64,000 nucleotides of DNA from Pseudanabaena sp. FACHB-1998 (GCF_014696355.1 NZ_JACJQA010000027.1:124001-188000); one strand, 5' to 3'. Shown: positions 41,203 to 50,599, numbered from the stretch's first letter. The notes: generated from the letters alone by a model not told the origin. Translations and numbers: made by a program.

Positions 41203-41305
41203 TATAGCAATGTAAGTTTTGCTTAGGACATAAAACCCAAAAAGTGAGTTGCGGCGCGAAGCGCCGCAACTCGCTTTTGGGGTTTTGGTTTGTACTGGCT
41301 AAGCT
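41202..41305. repeat. MITE-like palindromic element, copy 5
   Basis: Left end ATATAGCAATGTAAGTTTTG, then AGGACATAAAACCC. The core at 41233-41286 is GTGAGTTGCGGCGCG / CGCCGCAACTCGC. The right flank GGTTTGTACTGGCTAAG is also seen in copies 2 and 4. It lies next to the nblS stop. Confidence 0.7.
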
Positions 41306-41326
41306 CCTAAGGCAAAGAGATCAAAA

Positions 41327-43303
41327 CTAAACTGACATTGCTTGGACGGGGGCAGCGATCGCGCCTACAACTGGTAGATCACAACGATCTTGATAGACGC
41401 TCAGGTCAAACCAGAAAGTTGTCCCCACCCCGACCTCGCTCTTGATATGAATGGTACTGTGATGCTTCTCGATAATATTGCGGACGATCGATAAACCTAA
41501 GCCAGTGCCTTCGAGGGTGTGGACTTTATCCTCAACGCGGAAGAAGCGGTCAAATACGCGATCGCAATCTTCGGCAGGAATGCCACAGCCCGTATCTTCC
41601 ACCTCAATCCGCACATAATTAACGGTGCGATGGGGCTGGGTGGTGGTTTGATCTTGCCAAGGATAAATGCGGATGATCACCTTACCTCCCATCTCTGTAA
41701 ATTTGAGCGCATTGCCCACTAAGTTTGATAAAACCTGCAAAATTAAGTCGTAATTACCCCAAATTCTTTCTAAGTCTGGTTCAATTTGACTTACAATCTC
41801 AATTCCCTTCGATGAAGCATTGAGCTTATAGGTGCGGACGGTTTGTTCTACGGTTTCCGAGAGGTCGATCGCCGAGAAATGGTACTGACGACCTGACTCT
41901 AAACGCGAGAGGTCTAGCACATCATTAACTAAACGGGTAAGGCGATCGGTTTCATTATTTGCCGTACTCAAAAATTCTTTTTTCTGATCATCACTCAAAT
42001 CATCGCCATACTCATGCAAAGTCTCAATGAAGGACTTGATATTAAACAAAGGTGTGCGTAATTCATGGCTGACATTGCTAATAAATCGGCTTTGAGCCGC
42101 ATTTAGTTCTACCTCACGGGTGATGTCTTGGATCGTGATGGCGATACCCTTAATCGCATTGCTAGAACTTAATACACTGGTAATCCAAATTCTAAAAGCA
42201 TGGGCTAATACCGAGTCCCCCTTTTCGCCCGAAGCCATGATCCGAAATTCGCCGCCCTCGCGATCGCCTGTAGCAATTTGCATTAGCGATCGCCCCAATT
42301 CTTCGCTGAGGCGTTCTGGCAAAACATTCAGAATACTTTTACCTTGCCAGCCATTTTTCTCCAAATCTTGATCCCAGCCCATAATCTTGATCGCCGCAGG
42401 ATTGGCAAGCACAATCCGCATATCCGAATCCAATAACAAAGCCCCATCGGCAATGGTCGAAACTAGGGTTTCTAGTTTTGCCTTTTCAGCCGTTAACTCC
42501 TCAATATTCTGCTCCTCATACTTTTTGAGGCGTTGAGCCATTTCATTAAAACTGCGAATTAATTCCCCTAACTCGCCACCAAAGGGTAGATCAATGCGTT
42601 GCTTAAAGTTGCCACTAGCAATATTTTGCACCCCTGCCACTAATTCCTTGAGTGGTCTCGTAATCGTCACGGCATTGGAGGCTGCGCCCAAAATTACCAT
42701 CGCCCAGATCGACACAAATACTGCCGTAGTCACATCTAGGGTCAAGCTGGAAGAGGCAACCGCCGTGGGATTGGGGTTGATCCCGATCGCAATAATCCCC
42801 AAAGATTTGCCATCATGCTGCAAATTCACAAAAATATCAGTCACCTCACCCTGTGGCGTAATATGCTGACGCACAAGCGGGCGATCGGGGCGCATCATGG
42901 GGTCTTCAGGTAGCTGAATGCGTCGCCTGATACTTAACGAATTTTGTACCTCATTGGAGGTAAAAGGAATCCCATAAAAAATTTCGCCATCAGGATCGGC
43001 ATAGAGGATGTAGCGAATACTGGAACTACTGTCGTAAAATTCTTGAGATAGGCGAGTTACCTCTTGCAGATCGTTTTTGGCGACTAATGGGGCAACATTA
43101 GCTGCAAGCAGTAATCCCAAATCTTTGCCAAAGCGCGTATCATTGAGACGAGCATCGGTTTGAATATCGTTAACTGCCCAAAATGTGACGGCACTCATGA
43201 GCAAAGATACTAACAGCGTAATCAGAGCCATTAGCTTGGTTTGCAATGAAAACTCTGTCCACCAACGTCGAGGTGCTGTGTAAATTTGAAGCAAAAAGTT
43301 CAT
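41327..43303 (-). CDS. nblS: Sensor histidine kinase NblS (Hik33/DspA)
   Basis: A 658-aa kinase matching NblS/Hik33 along its whole length, including the hallmark N-terminus WWTEFSLQTKLM and NDTRFGKDLGLLLAANV. Order: helix 1 (25-45), extracytoplasmic loop, helix 2 (about 190-212), HAMP (213-265), PAS (about 275-395), HisKA with the phospho-acceptor in FISNVSHELRTPL (His413), and HATPase (GNALKFTEMGG, DTGCGIPAED, GTGLGLSIV). Known role: integrates high light, nutrient and redox stress, with RpaB as response regulator. All catalytic boxes are intact. Confidence 0.93.
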   Translation of the reverse strand: MNFLLQIYTAPRRWWTEFSLQTKLMALITLLVSLLMSAVTFWAVNDIQTDARLNDTRFGKDLGLLLAANVAPLVAKNDLQEVTRLSQEFYDSSSSIRYILYADPDGEIFYGIPFTSNEVQNSLSIRRRIQLPEDPMMRPDRPLVRQHITPQGEVTDIFVNLQHDGKSLGIIAIGINPNPTAVASSSLTLDVTTAVFVSIWAMVILGAASNAVTITRPLKELVAGVQNIASGNFKQRIDLPFGGELGELIRSFNEMAQRLKKYEEQNIEELTAEKAKLETLVSTIADGALLLDSDMRIVLANPAAIKIMGWDQDLEKNGWQGKSILNVLPERLSEELGRSLMQIATGDREGGEFRIMASGEKGDSVLAHAFRIWITSVLSSSNAIKGIAITIQDITREVELNAAQSRFISNVSHELRTPLFNIKSFIETLHEYGDDLSDDQKKEFLSTANNETDRLTRLVNDVLDLSRLESGRQYHFSAIDLSETVEQTVRTYKLNASSKGIEIVSQIEPDLERIWGNYDLILQVLSNLVGNALKFTEMGGKVIIRIYPWQDQTTTQPHRTVNYVRIEVEDTGCGIPAEDCDRVFDRFFRVEDKVHTLEGTGLGLSIVRNIIEKHHSTIHIKSEVGVGTTFWFDLSVYQDRCDLPVVGAIAAPVQAMSV

Positions 43304-43383
43304 CTTTTTGTAGGCATTGTGGTTTATTTGTATGGCTTTTCGTTTAATATGTGCGATCGAAACGCAAGGGTGAGGATCTCAAG

Positions 43384-44985
43384 ATGGATGAGGATAGCAT
43401 TGTCAGTGCGCTACAGTCAGACCTTCAAAACTATAAGGTAAAACCCCAAATCCGCCGTAAAGAATCTCAACTTCACGTTCTGATTACGAGAGCAGAGGGT
43501 GATCAGCCAGATTATGATTCTCTCTATGATATTGTGAAACGCCGTATTGATAGTTTTGTAATCGATGGGGTAGATACTTTAGTCGTCTATGGCAGACTGG
43601 CTAAAGCAAAACATCCTGAATGGCAAAAGACTGTAGAGATAAAGCCGCCACTGCCGTTAATCGAGTTTGATCTCGAAGAATTAGATGATTTTGGGGATAT
43701 TGGCGAATTAGGCAGCTTAAGCATTCCGTCTGAAATTGAGGACGGAGATATCAAAATTGGTAGTTTTGATCCCCCTATGCCTGCTCGATTTGATACTTTT
43801 GACACTTTTGAGCAGAGTCTGGAGAAAGATCTCCAAAGAACTAGTGAAGAGCGCGATCGCCCCAAAGTTGAGGATTTTGATCTAGGGGAATTAGATTTAA
43901 GTGAATTTCAATTAGATAGCTTTAAGCAAAGCAGCGATTTTGATTTAGGGGAGCTAGATACCGATAGCTTCGATCTTGAGCATCCAGTCTCCGCAAGGCA
44001 ATCGCCTAATAATAAAAATGGCAATGGCAATATTAATGGCAATGGTAATGGGCGCAGTAATGGCAATAGCTGGCGAGATGAAGACTTTAACCTAGACGAA
44101 ACCACGGTAGCGATGCCGATGCCTTTACCACCACCTTTGCCCCCCACTAAGCGGATCGTCAATAAACCAACGACCGAACCTGAGCCAACACCTCAAGTGG
44201 AAACGGTAGCCGAGCGTCAGCAAAAGTCTTGGTTAATATCAGGAGCATTTGTAATGGTGGCGATCGCTGTCTTTGGCATTTGCGGATGGGTATTAGTAGA
44301 TCGATCTTCTCAGCAAAAATATCTAGAATCAGCCCGTCGTTTGGAAAATCAACCCCTCAATCCCCAAAAAGTGACCAACTTAGCAGAGCTAACCGAAACC
44401 CGCAATCAATTACAGTCGGCAATTTCCCAATTAGATGAAATCCCCGATCGCCCCGCATCTTTATATGGTGAAGCGCAATCTGAGTTAGGAAACTTACGTC
44501 CAAAATTAGCGGATTTTGACCGCAAAGTTGAGCTTGAGCAGGTTGCTAATAAAAAATTGGAATCGGCTAAAATGACCACCCTTGAAGCCGCCAAGTTAGT
44601 CCAAAGTCCTCCCCATCGCTCTACAGTGTGGAAATCTGCTCAAGAAAAGCGTCAACAGGCTTTAAAGCTTTTAGGAGAAATCCCTCCAGATTCGCTTTTA
44701 TACCCTAACGCCCAAACTCTTCTCAAGTCCTATCGCAATGAGTTAGTCCAAATTAGCAAATGGGTAGAAATCCAGCAGCGATCGGAGACAGTCGCCGCAA
44801 ATATTAATCCCAATACCGTGACGCTATTGAAGCAGTTAAAAACAAAAGCTCCCGAAAAGCCAAAGTATATTGCTCAATGCAAGACGATTTTGCAACCCCA
44901 AATTTTTAATATAGATGCTCAGAGAACAGGGATTGCAATTCCCACCCTCAGCGAATATTTGTGCGCCTATTTCTGGAGTTTGTAA
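43384..44985 (+). CDS. Conserved cyanobacterial single-span membrane protein of unknown function
   Basis: A 533-aa protein. Residues 1-80 form a small folded domain (SIVSALQSDLQNYKV, LHVLITRAEGDQPDYDSLY, VDTLVVYGRL). An acidic region with repeated DFDLGELD-like words, an Asn/Gly tract (about 210-225) and a Pro-rich stretch follow. One membrane helix (VMVAIAVFGICGWVLV) is near residue 290. The rest is a helical, probably coiled-coil extracytoplasmic region. ATG 43384 is chosen because GGTGAGGA precedes it; GTG 43351 is upstream of that site. Not recognised as any named family. It is divergent from nblS. Confidence 0.7.
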   Translation: MDEDSIVSALQSDLQNYKVKPQIRRKESQLHVLITRAEGDQPDYDSLYDIVKRRIDSFVIDGVDTLVVYGRLAKAKHPEWQKTVEIKPPLPLIEFDLEELDDFGDIGELGSLSIPSEIEDGDIKIGSFDPPMPARFDTFDTFEQSLEKDLQRTSEERDRPKVEDFDLGELDLSEFQLDSFKQSSDFDLGELDTDSFDLEHPVSARQSPNNKNGNGNINGNGNGRSNGNSWRDEDFNLDETTVAMPMPLPPPLPPTKRIVNKPTTEPEPTPQVETVAERQQKSWLISGAFVMVAIAVFGICGWVLVDRSSQQKYLESARRLENQPLNPQKVTNLAELTETRNQLQSAISQLDEIPDRPASLYGEAQSELGNLRPKLADFDRKVELEQVANKKLESAKMTTLEAAKLVQSPPHRSTVWKSAQEKRQQALKLLGEIPPDSLLYPNAQTLLKSYRNELVQISKWVEIQQRSETVAANINPNTVTLLKQLKTKAPEKPKYIAQCKTILQPQIFNIDAQRTGIAIPTLSEYLCAYFWSL

Positions 44986-45013
44986 AAATGTGGCGCTTGC
45001 GCCATATTTTTAC
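44982..45013 (+). terminator. Terminator overlapping the membrane-protein stop codon
   Basis: Stem GTAAAAATGTGGCGC / GCGCCATATTTTTAC. The TAA stop lies in its left arm. Confidence 0.65.
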
Positions 45014-45089
45014 CTTGGGCTTTCTAGCTTAACTAGGGATAGCTATATCCTAAAATATAAAAACTTTTGTATTTTTAGGTAATATTTTA

Positions 45090-45824
45090 ATGACTTATTC
45101 TCTGCGGATCGCGGATATGGCGGAGAGCGATCGCCCCCGCGAAAGGCTACTCAGTCAAGGAGTTCGCAGCTTATCTAATGCCGAGTTAATTGCTATTTTA
45201 TTGGGGACGGGGCAGGGGGCAGGTAAGCTATCGGCAGTGGGATTGGGGCAGTTAATTTTGCAGACGATTGGCAAGGATCGTACCAGTGATCCCGTAGCCG
45301 CTTTGCAAAATGTATCACCACAGGAGTTAATGCAAATTGAGGGGGTGGGACCCGCCAAAGCGACTACGATTTTGGCGGCGATCGAGTTGGGGAAACGCGC
45401 CCTTTATGCCAAGCCCCCAGATTTAACGGAGGTAACTGATCCGAGTATTGCGGCGGCGGCGCTTAGTCAAGATTTGATGTGGCAACAGCAGGAACGTTTA
45501 GCCGTAGTGATGCTCGATAATAAAAATCGCATTATCGCGCAACGCATTATTTCCATCGGCACGGCGACTGAGACGATCGCCCATCCCCGTGATATTTTTC
45601 GGGAAGTTTTAAAAAGTGGTGCAGTGAGGCTAATTGTGGCGCACAATCATCCATCGGGTAATACGAATCCTAGCCCTGAGGATATTTCGCTCACCCGCCA
45701 ATTATTAGAAGCCGCCAGAATGTTAAATATTCCTCTTTTAGATCACTTGATCTTAGGTAATGGAACCTTTTCAAGTATTCGCGAAGTTTCTACACTATGG
45801 AAAGAAATTCCTCAAGCTGAATAA
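45090..45824 (+). CDS. radC: RadC/JAB family protein
   Basis: A 244-aa protein. N-terminal UPF0758 helix-hairpin-helix region: [25 protein letters not shown]-terminal JAMM metalloprotease-like fold: [19 protein letters not shown] with the His-x-His and Asp metal ligands intact. The historical DNA-repair name is not supported by experiment in other bacteria; the true activity is unknown. The gene is of standard length. Confidence 0.9.
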   Translation: MTYSLRIADMAESDRPRERLLSQGVRSLSNAELIAILLGTGQGAGKLSAVGLGQLILQTIGKDRTSDPVAALQNVSPQELMQIEGVGPAKATTILAAIELGKRALYAKPPDLTEVTDPSIAAAALSQDLMWQQQERLAVVMLDNKNRIIAQRIISIGTATETIAHPRDIFREVLKSGAVRLIVAHNHPSGNTNPSPEDISLTRQLLEAARMLNIPLLDHLILGNGTFSSIREVSTLWKEIPQAE

Positions 45825-45825
45825 T

Positions 45826-45875
45826 CTAAAACCCCAAAAGCTGCGGCGCTTCGCGCCGCAGCTTTTGGGGTTTAG
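45826..45875 (+). terminator. radC terminator, GC-core palindrome
   Basis: Palindrome CTAAAACCCCAAAAGCTGCG / CGCAGCTTTTGGGGTTTTAG-type with GCGCTTCGCGC centre, just after the stop. Confidence 0.75.
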
Positions 45876-45915
45876 TCGTATTTTCAAAATAAGTTACTTC
45901 CTTCCCAGTGAAAAA

Positions 45916-45948
45916 TTAGCGTTGCGGCGCGAAGCGCCGCAACGCTAA
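45916..45948. repeat. GC-core palindrome
   Basis: Perfect TTAGCGTTGCGGCGC / GCGCCGCAACGCTAA around GAA, the second of three palindromes in a row. Confidence 0.65.
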
Positions 45949-45990
45949 TATCAAATGAAGAAATGGCTACGCCATTTCTTCATTTGATAT
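45948..45990 (-). terminator. Terminator of the LTxxQ protein gene
   Basis: Perfect ATATCAAATGAAGAAATGGC / GCCATTTCTTCATTTGATAT, loop TAC. It touches the leftward stop at 45990. Confidence 0.7.
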
Positions 45991-46466
45991 TAGCGAGCGC
46001 GACGATTGTTGCGCTGAGATTGGCGTTCTTGACGCATTTTCTCAAGTTGTTGCTTTTGCTCAGGAGTCAAAACACCTTCAACCTTCTTCTTGGTTTCTTG
46101 ACCAATAGTACGCATTTGCTGTTTTTGAGCATCGGTCAAATTCAACTCTTTACGAACTCCCTTACGATCGCCAGATTGGAGAGCTTGCTCAATTTTTGCC
46201 CGTTGTTCGGGAGTAAGTACATTGCGACGCTCTGTTTTGGCACTCTCGCGAATTCTCTTCAACTCCGCCTTTTGAGCATCGGTCAAATTTAATTTCTTGA
46301 AAGCATCACCTTGACGAGGTTTGCGCTTTTCGGTTTGAGTGGAATTGCTGTTTGAGGTAGAATTCTGTGCCGAGACGAGGCTGGGAAGTGTAGCTGCCCC
46401 TACAGCCATACTTACACAAGCGATCGCGAATACTTTTTTAATGTCTTGCTTGATATTAAGAAACAT
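45990..46466 (-). CDS. Secreted LTxxQ-motif (Spy/CpxP-like) protein
   Basis: A 158-aa exported protein. ATG 46466, preceded by AGGGGAA, begins a signal peptide (MFLNIKQDIKKVFAIACVSM...LVSAQ). The longer frame has no such signal. The mature part is basic and helical, with four LTxxQ-type units: LTDAQKAELKRI, LTPEQRAKIEQAL, LTDAQKQQMRTI and LTPEQKQQLEKM. In enterobacteria such proteins are periplasmic chaperones or metal-stress sensors. Role here inferred. Confidence 0.8.
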   Translation of the reverse strand: MFLNIKQDIKKVFAIACVSMAVGAATLPSLVSAQNSTSNSNSTQTEKRKPRQGDAFKKLNLTDAQKAELKRIRESAKTERRNVLTPEQRAKIEQALQSGDRKGVRKELNLTDAQKQQMRTIGQETKKKVEGVLTPEQKQQLEKMRQERQSQRNNRRAR

Positions 46467-46554
46467 TGGTTTTCCCCTTTTTGTGGAAGGCTTAATTATC
46501 TGTACGAGGGTTTGGACAATAGCCCAAACCAAAAGGTTCAAAGTTTTGCACTTT

Positions 46555-47025
46555 TTAATTAACGCAACTGCGTAAAATTACACCAATAATTATACCAAGC
46601 CCACCAAACCGCACAATTTGCCAAAAAGGCTCCCGAAAACTGCTCCATGAAAGTAGCCGACTTTCCAGATCAGCTTCAATTTGTTCGAGGCGATCGCTAA
46701 TTTCTTGTAACTTTAGATTAAGTTCGTCTTTAAGGTAATCTGTCGAGGTTTGATCGGTGGGAGAAGGCTTGCGGCGAATTTTGCTTTGGGAATTTTGACT
46801 ATTGCTTTTATTATTGAAGTTATTATTCGCATTCAGGCGATCGATAGGATCTTCTTGCAATTGCTGTTTGATAATCTCTTGCTGTTTAAGCAAATCTTGC
46901 TGTTCTACAGAGTCGCGCCGAACTTGCAGAAACCGTTGTTCGATTTCTGCTAATAGTTTTTTAGTTTCTTGGAGTTGAGTTTCTAAGTCGCTCCAATCAG
47001 AAGTTTCTGTCACAGAATCAATCAA
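46555..47025 (-). CDS. Coiled-coil protein with C-terminal membrane anchor
   Basis: A 156-aa protein. Two coiled-coil stretches (LETQLQETKKLLAEIEQRFL and LNLKLQEISDRLEQIEADLE) are separated by an Asn/Ser/Lys-rich linker. One tail helix closes it (VRFGGLGIIIGVILRS). Start uncertain: TTG 47025 follows a stop directly and GTG 47013 is the alternative; neither has a clear ribosome site. No family recognised. Confidence 0.62.
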   Translation of the reverse strand: MIDSVTETSDWSDLETQLQETKKLLAEIEQRFLQVRRDSVEQQDLLKQQEIIKQQLQEDPIDRLNANNNFNNKSNSQNSQSKIRRKPSPTDQTSTDYLKDELNLKLQEISDRLEQIEADLESRLLSWSSFREPFWQIVRFGGLGIIIGVILRSCVN

Positions 47026-47224
47026 AAATTAATGTAAGAGAATTATAACTGTCAGTACCTAAAAAGCAAAATGGCAATTATGACATGATATATTTCAAGT
47101 TTAATGCTGAAATATATCAATTCTATTTCATGTATAAGATTAAATAAATTTTGAAAATATGCCTCGAAGGAATGTATTCTCTTAAATTATTTAGAATTAT
47201 GTTTTTTATACTTTATGCAATCAC

Positions 47225-48586
47225 ATGCAGAATTTTGCCGTTTTCATTCCATTTCTAGCATTTCTTATTACCATAACATGCTTTATCTTATTGATTTATA
47301 GGCTGATATATACTTTTTTCTTAGATGATAAATCAATCAAAAAAGATATTAATCAAATCAATAAAGAACAGAGAGATAAAGAAATAGTCAAACGCCTAAA
47401 TTATTTAAATTCACCAATTACTAACTTTAAGTTCTACCAAAATATTTCAATTTTAATTGATTTTCTGCCTTTTTTATTGATTAACAGAGCCTCGATTTTT
47501 ATATCAAATTATGTATTTTATATTTTAGAAAACGAAAACAAAACTTCAGGACTTAATATTTTAAGAGAAATATGGGGAAAGTGGGATACAGTAAATTATC
47601 TGGCAATTGCTCAAAATTGGTATCAAGGTCAAGGAGATGAAAGATTTTTAATTGTCTTTTATCCATTATATCCAGTTACAATAAGCATCTTTAATAAAAT
47701 AATTAATGATTATTTTTTGTCAGGAATAATTGTATCAAATATTTTTTTAGTTCTTAGTTTGTATTATATTTATAAGCTTGTCTTAATAGAATTCCAGAAA
47801 AAAGAGATAGCGTTTAATACAGCAAAATATATGTTGCTTTTTCCTCTCTCTTTTTTCTTTAGCATAGTTTATACAGAAAGCCTATTTATATATCTATGTA
47901 TTATGACATTCTATTTCGCCAGAAAGAAGAGATGGCTATCAGCAGGAATAATGGGCTTTTTTGCTGCACTCACAAGATCTCAAGGAATACTTCTAGTAAT
48001 ACCGCTTCTTATTGAAATACTGTATGAATATCGAGATTTAAAATATCAAATAAAATCAAAATCAAATCATAGAAAAAGACGTAATTTAATGTCTTTACGA
48101 ACTATAGTTAGTTTGCTTCTAATTCCATGCGGTACATTTACATACTTATTAATAAATAAATTGGTGTCTGGAAACTGGTTAATGTTCTTAACTTATCAAA
48201 AAGAGCATTGGGGACAAAATCTTGGCTTTTTTACGGAGAATTTAAAAAATAGTTTCATTAGTATTTTTACAATGAATAAAGTTATGGCTGTAAATGTATG
48301 GATACCGCACATATTTCTATTCTTTATGGGTTTTGGTCTTCTTATTTATACAGTCAATAAAATCAGATTGTCTTACACAGCTTTTTCTTTCTTTTACATT
48401 ATCATCTCTTACTCGCCGACTTGGGCTTTGAGCGCTCCTCGCTATATCACGGGAATGTTTACATTGTTTATAATGTTGGCTCTCTTGGTCAATGAATATA
48501 AGTATTTAGAGAAATATCTAGACTTTATCTTGGCTATTCTTCTTTGCTTTTACTCTATCCAATTTTCTTTATCACGAGTGTTTTAA
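47225..48586 (+). CDS. PIG-V-like mannosyltransferase family membrane protein
   Basis: A 453-aa multi-pass GT-C type protein with about ten helices. The PIG-V family signature is WGKWDTVNYLAIAQNWYQGQ and IVFYPLYPVTI, with the catalytic-region Asp in GKWDT. Later motifs are LFPLSFFFSIVYTESLF and ALTRSQGILLVIPLLIE. The donor is probably a polyprenyl-phosphate sugar. The gene is much richer in A+T than its neighbours, uses AAA/ATA/TTA heavily and contains no HIP1 octamer, suggesting horizontal acquisition. It stands alone between a coiled-coil gene and a palindrome cluster. Confidence 0.82.
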   Translation: MQNFAVFIPFLAFLITITCFILLIYRLIYTFFLDDKSIKKDINQINKEQRDKEIVKRLNYLNSPITNFKFYQNISILIDFLPFLLINRASIFISNYVFYILENENKTSGLNILREIWGKWDTVNYLAIAQNWYQGQGDERFLIVFYPLYPVTISIFNKIINDYFLSGIIVSNIFLVLSLYYIYKLVLIEFQKKEIAFNTAKYMLLFPLSFFFSIVYTESLFIYLCIMTFYFARKKRWLSAGIMGFFAALTRSQGILLVIPLLIEILYEYRDLKYQIKSKSNHRKRRNLMSLRTIVSLLLIPCGTFTYLLINKLVSGNWLMFLTYQKEHWGQNLGFFTENLKNSFISIFTMNKVMAVNVWIPHIFLFFMGFGLLIYTVNKIRLSYTAFSFFYIIISYSPTWALSAPRYITGMFTLFIMLALLVNEYKYLEKYLDFILAILLCFYSIQFSLSRVF

Positions 48587-48619
48587 ATAGATTTTATTGC
48601 TAGATACTTGCATTAGAAC

Positions 48620-48684
48620 AAATCAAAACCCAGAAGACGAGTTGCGGCGCGAAGTGCCGCAACTCGTCTTCTGGGTTTTGATTT
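48620..48684. repeat. 65-bp GC-core palindrome
   Basis: Arms start AAATCAAAACCCAGAAGACG and mirror exactly except one base near the GCGCGAAGTGC centre. TGCATAGCTACC follows. It probably ends the PIG-V-like gene. Confidence 0.7.
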
Positions 48685-48728
48685 GCATAGCTACCTTCAA
48701 GTGGATTACAGCGCTTCGCGCTTTCTTA

Positions 48729-48788
48729 AAACCTTAGAAATTTTCTAAAAGACTTGCAAGGCAAGTCTTTTAGAAAATTTCTAAGGTT
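48729..48788. terminator. 60-bp palindrome after the STK gene
   Basis: Arms AAACCTTAGAAATTTTCTAA and TTAGAAAATTTCTAAGGTTT with the centre AAGACTTGCAAGGCAAGTCTT. It lies 10 bp beyond the leftward kinase stop. Confidence 0.7.
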
Positions 48789-48797
48789 TGATCTTGA

Positions 48798-50438
48798 CTA
48801 GAGGCAAAGAGATTTGGTGCGATTGGCGGCAACCCAACCAGTGATCGGGGTCGAGATTTGTAACCAGCCTTTTTTCTCGCCTTCCACCTTTACTTGCGTG
48901 CCATTGTCCAGCGTGCCAACGATCGCAAAGTCCTGTCCTGCGCCCGATCGCACATTTAGCGGTGGCTGTGGGTCAGAAATGATGCGCTGAGAGTAGTCAC
49001 ATTGGCTATTTTGGAGATTGGGTGAAGCGCTGGACGCACTGGACTTAGTGGCAGTTTTTGCGTGAAAATCACGGAGAGAGGTAATATTCTGCAATTCTAT
49101 GGGCGTTAGTAAATCCGTAGGAAACTGATTTGGCGCATATCTGGGTTGATACCAAGGCTGGCTATTAAAGTAGGATTGCAATTCAGGATCTTGAAAGCGC
49201 CGACCATATCTCGCAAAGATCTCATTACGCATAATATCTAGCTCAAGGCTACCTTTATTAGCGAGATCACTATCATTGACTAGTCTTTGCGATAAAAAAA
49301 GATACTTGGGAGTAGATACATTATTGGATGCATTGTTAGAGGGCTTACTAACATTGACATCGTTATTAATTACCGCCGATGGACGCAAGTATAGAAACGC
49401 GCCCAGCCCTGCCATAACCAAAACGGCGATCGCCGCAAACCAGATATTGCGATTTGGTCTGGTGGCAATATGGTCATCGTAAGCCGTAGTTATCGCTGGG
49501 AAATTGGACACAAAAGTCTGGGGAATTGCTTCTTGCGCTTGGGTGATATTACTAGAAACAATAGTTGGAGCGATCAGCACGTAGAGACGTTGGACATCGG
49601 CTAAAGCGGCTTCGGCGGATTGGTAGCGATCGCGAAAGTCATACCTTACCAGCTTCTCAATAATCTGGGCTAATTCATCACTGACATTGGCGCGATATTT
49701 AATCGACGCATAGGGAGGGGAGTTGCGCCAAGCAAGTTCTCCCGTTTCCATGTTTTCTAATAATTGGCTAGGGACTACACCCGTTAAGCCTTGAATGGCG
49801 ATCGCGCCCACAGCATAGAGATCACTACAGGGACGGGGCTTACCGATCGCCTGCTCGTTTGGCATGTAGCCATCCGTGCCGATCGCCACCGTAGAGGCGA
49901 TCGCCGTAGTATTACTTACTTGCTTAACTGCGCCAAAATCGATCAAGACCAATTTACCATCGGTACGCCGCCGCATTAGGTTTGCAGGCTTGAGATCCCG
50001 ATGAATTGCGCCTTGCTGATGCACAAAAGCTAAAATTTCCAGCACATCTTGCAAAAAGGCGATCGCTTGAGCCTCGTTCATCCTACCGATGGGATAACCG
50101 TCGGCGGATTGAGCATTAGGAATGAGTTCTTGGGTTAAGTCATAGCCATCAATTAGCTCTTGAACTAGATAAAACTGACGATTTTCTTCAAAATGTGCCA
50201 AGAGACGAGGAATGCGATCGTGACTACCTAATTTATGTAAAATCCTTGCTTCGGCATCAAATAACCGACTAGCGGTTTCCCAAATAAAAGCATCATTGCT
50301 TTCGGGTTGGAGGCGTTTGACCACGCATTGATGATGGTCTGGCAACTGTAAATCTTCAGCTAAAAAGGTTTGCCCAAAGCCACCACCACCGAGGTTTTTG
50401 ATGATTTGATATCGCCCACTAATCACTTTACCAATCAT
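48798..50438 (-). CDS. Ser/Thr protein kinase with YARHG and SH3b domains
   Basis: A 546-aa kinase. Catalytic domain: LGGGGFGQTFLA, CVVKRL, AIHRDLKPANLM, LVLIDFGAV. One membrane helix (IWFAAIAVLVMAGLGAFLYL) is near residue 330. The extracytoplasmic part has a YARHG domain (MRNEIFARYGRRF, YFNSQPWYQP) and a bacterial SH3 domain (PPLNVRSGAGQDFAIVG, GWLQI, GWVAA), both typical of cell-wall binding. ATG 50438 (MIGKVISGRYQIIKNLG) is favoured. Upstream in-frame ATGs (50459, 50501) run into a palindrome. A wall-sensing kinase is likely. Confidence 0.9.
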   Translation of the reverse strand: MIGKVISGRYQIIKNLGGGGFGQTFLAEDLQLPDHHQCVVKRLQPESNDAFIWETASRLFDAEARILHKLGSHDRIPRLLAHFEENRQFYLVQELIDGYDLTQELIPNAQSADGYPIGRMNEAQAIAFLQDVLEILAFVHQQGAIHRDLKPANLMRRRTDGKLVLIDFGAVKQVSNTTAIASTVAIGTDGYMPNEQAIGKPRPCSDLYAVGAIAIQGLTGVVPSQLLENMETGELAWRNSPPYASIKYRANVSDELAQIIEKLVRYDFRDRYQSAEAALADVQRLYVLIAPTIVSSNITQAQEAIPQTFVSNFPAITTAYDDHIATRPNRNIWFAAIAVLVMAGLGAFLYLRPSAVINNDVNVSKPSNNASNNVSTPKYLFLSQRLVNDSDLANKGSLELDIMRNEIFARYGRRFQDPELQSYFNSQPWYQPRYAPNQFPTDLLTPIELQNITSLRDFHAKTATKSSASSASPNLQNSQCDYSQRIISDPQPPLNVRSGAGQDFAIVGTLDNGTQVKVEGEKKGWLQISTPITGWVAANRTKSLCL

Positions 50439-50474
50439 GCAGATCGCCACGTTTTGCATTGAACTAGTCACAGT

Positions 50475-50517
50475 ATATTTTCGGAAAGCATAGCTAAGCA
50501 AGACTTTCCGAAAATAT
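50475..50517. repeat. Imperfect palindrome at the kinase 5' end
   Basis: ATATTTTCGGAAAGC and a mirrored CTTTCCGAAAATAT around a decayed centre (ATAGCTAAGCAAGA). It overlaps the alternative upstream kinase start. Confidence 0.5.
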
Positions 50518-50524
50518 CTTTTAA

Positions 50525-50573
50525 AACCCCAAATATAAAAAGGGCTGCGAAGCAGCCCTTTTTATATTTGGGG
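50525..50573. terminator. Terminator region of the GAF/Hpt-like gene
   Basis: Perfect ACCCCAAATATAAAAAGGGC / GCCCTTTTTATATTTGGGGT with TGCGAAGCA centre. A second small palindrome, AAATGCAGCGCGAAGCACTGCATTT-like, follows at 50575-50599 next to the stop. Confidence 0.7.
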
Positions 50574-50599
50574 TAAATGCAGCGCGAAGCACTGCATTT

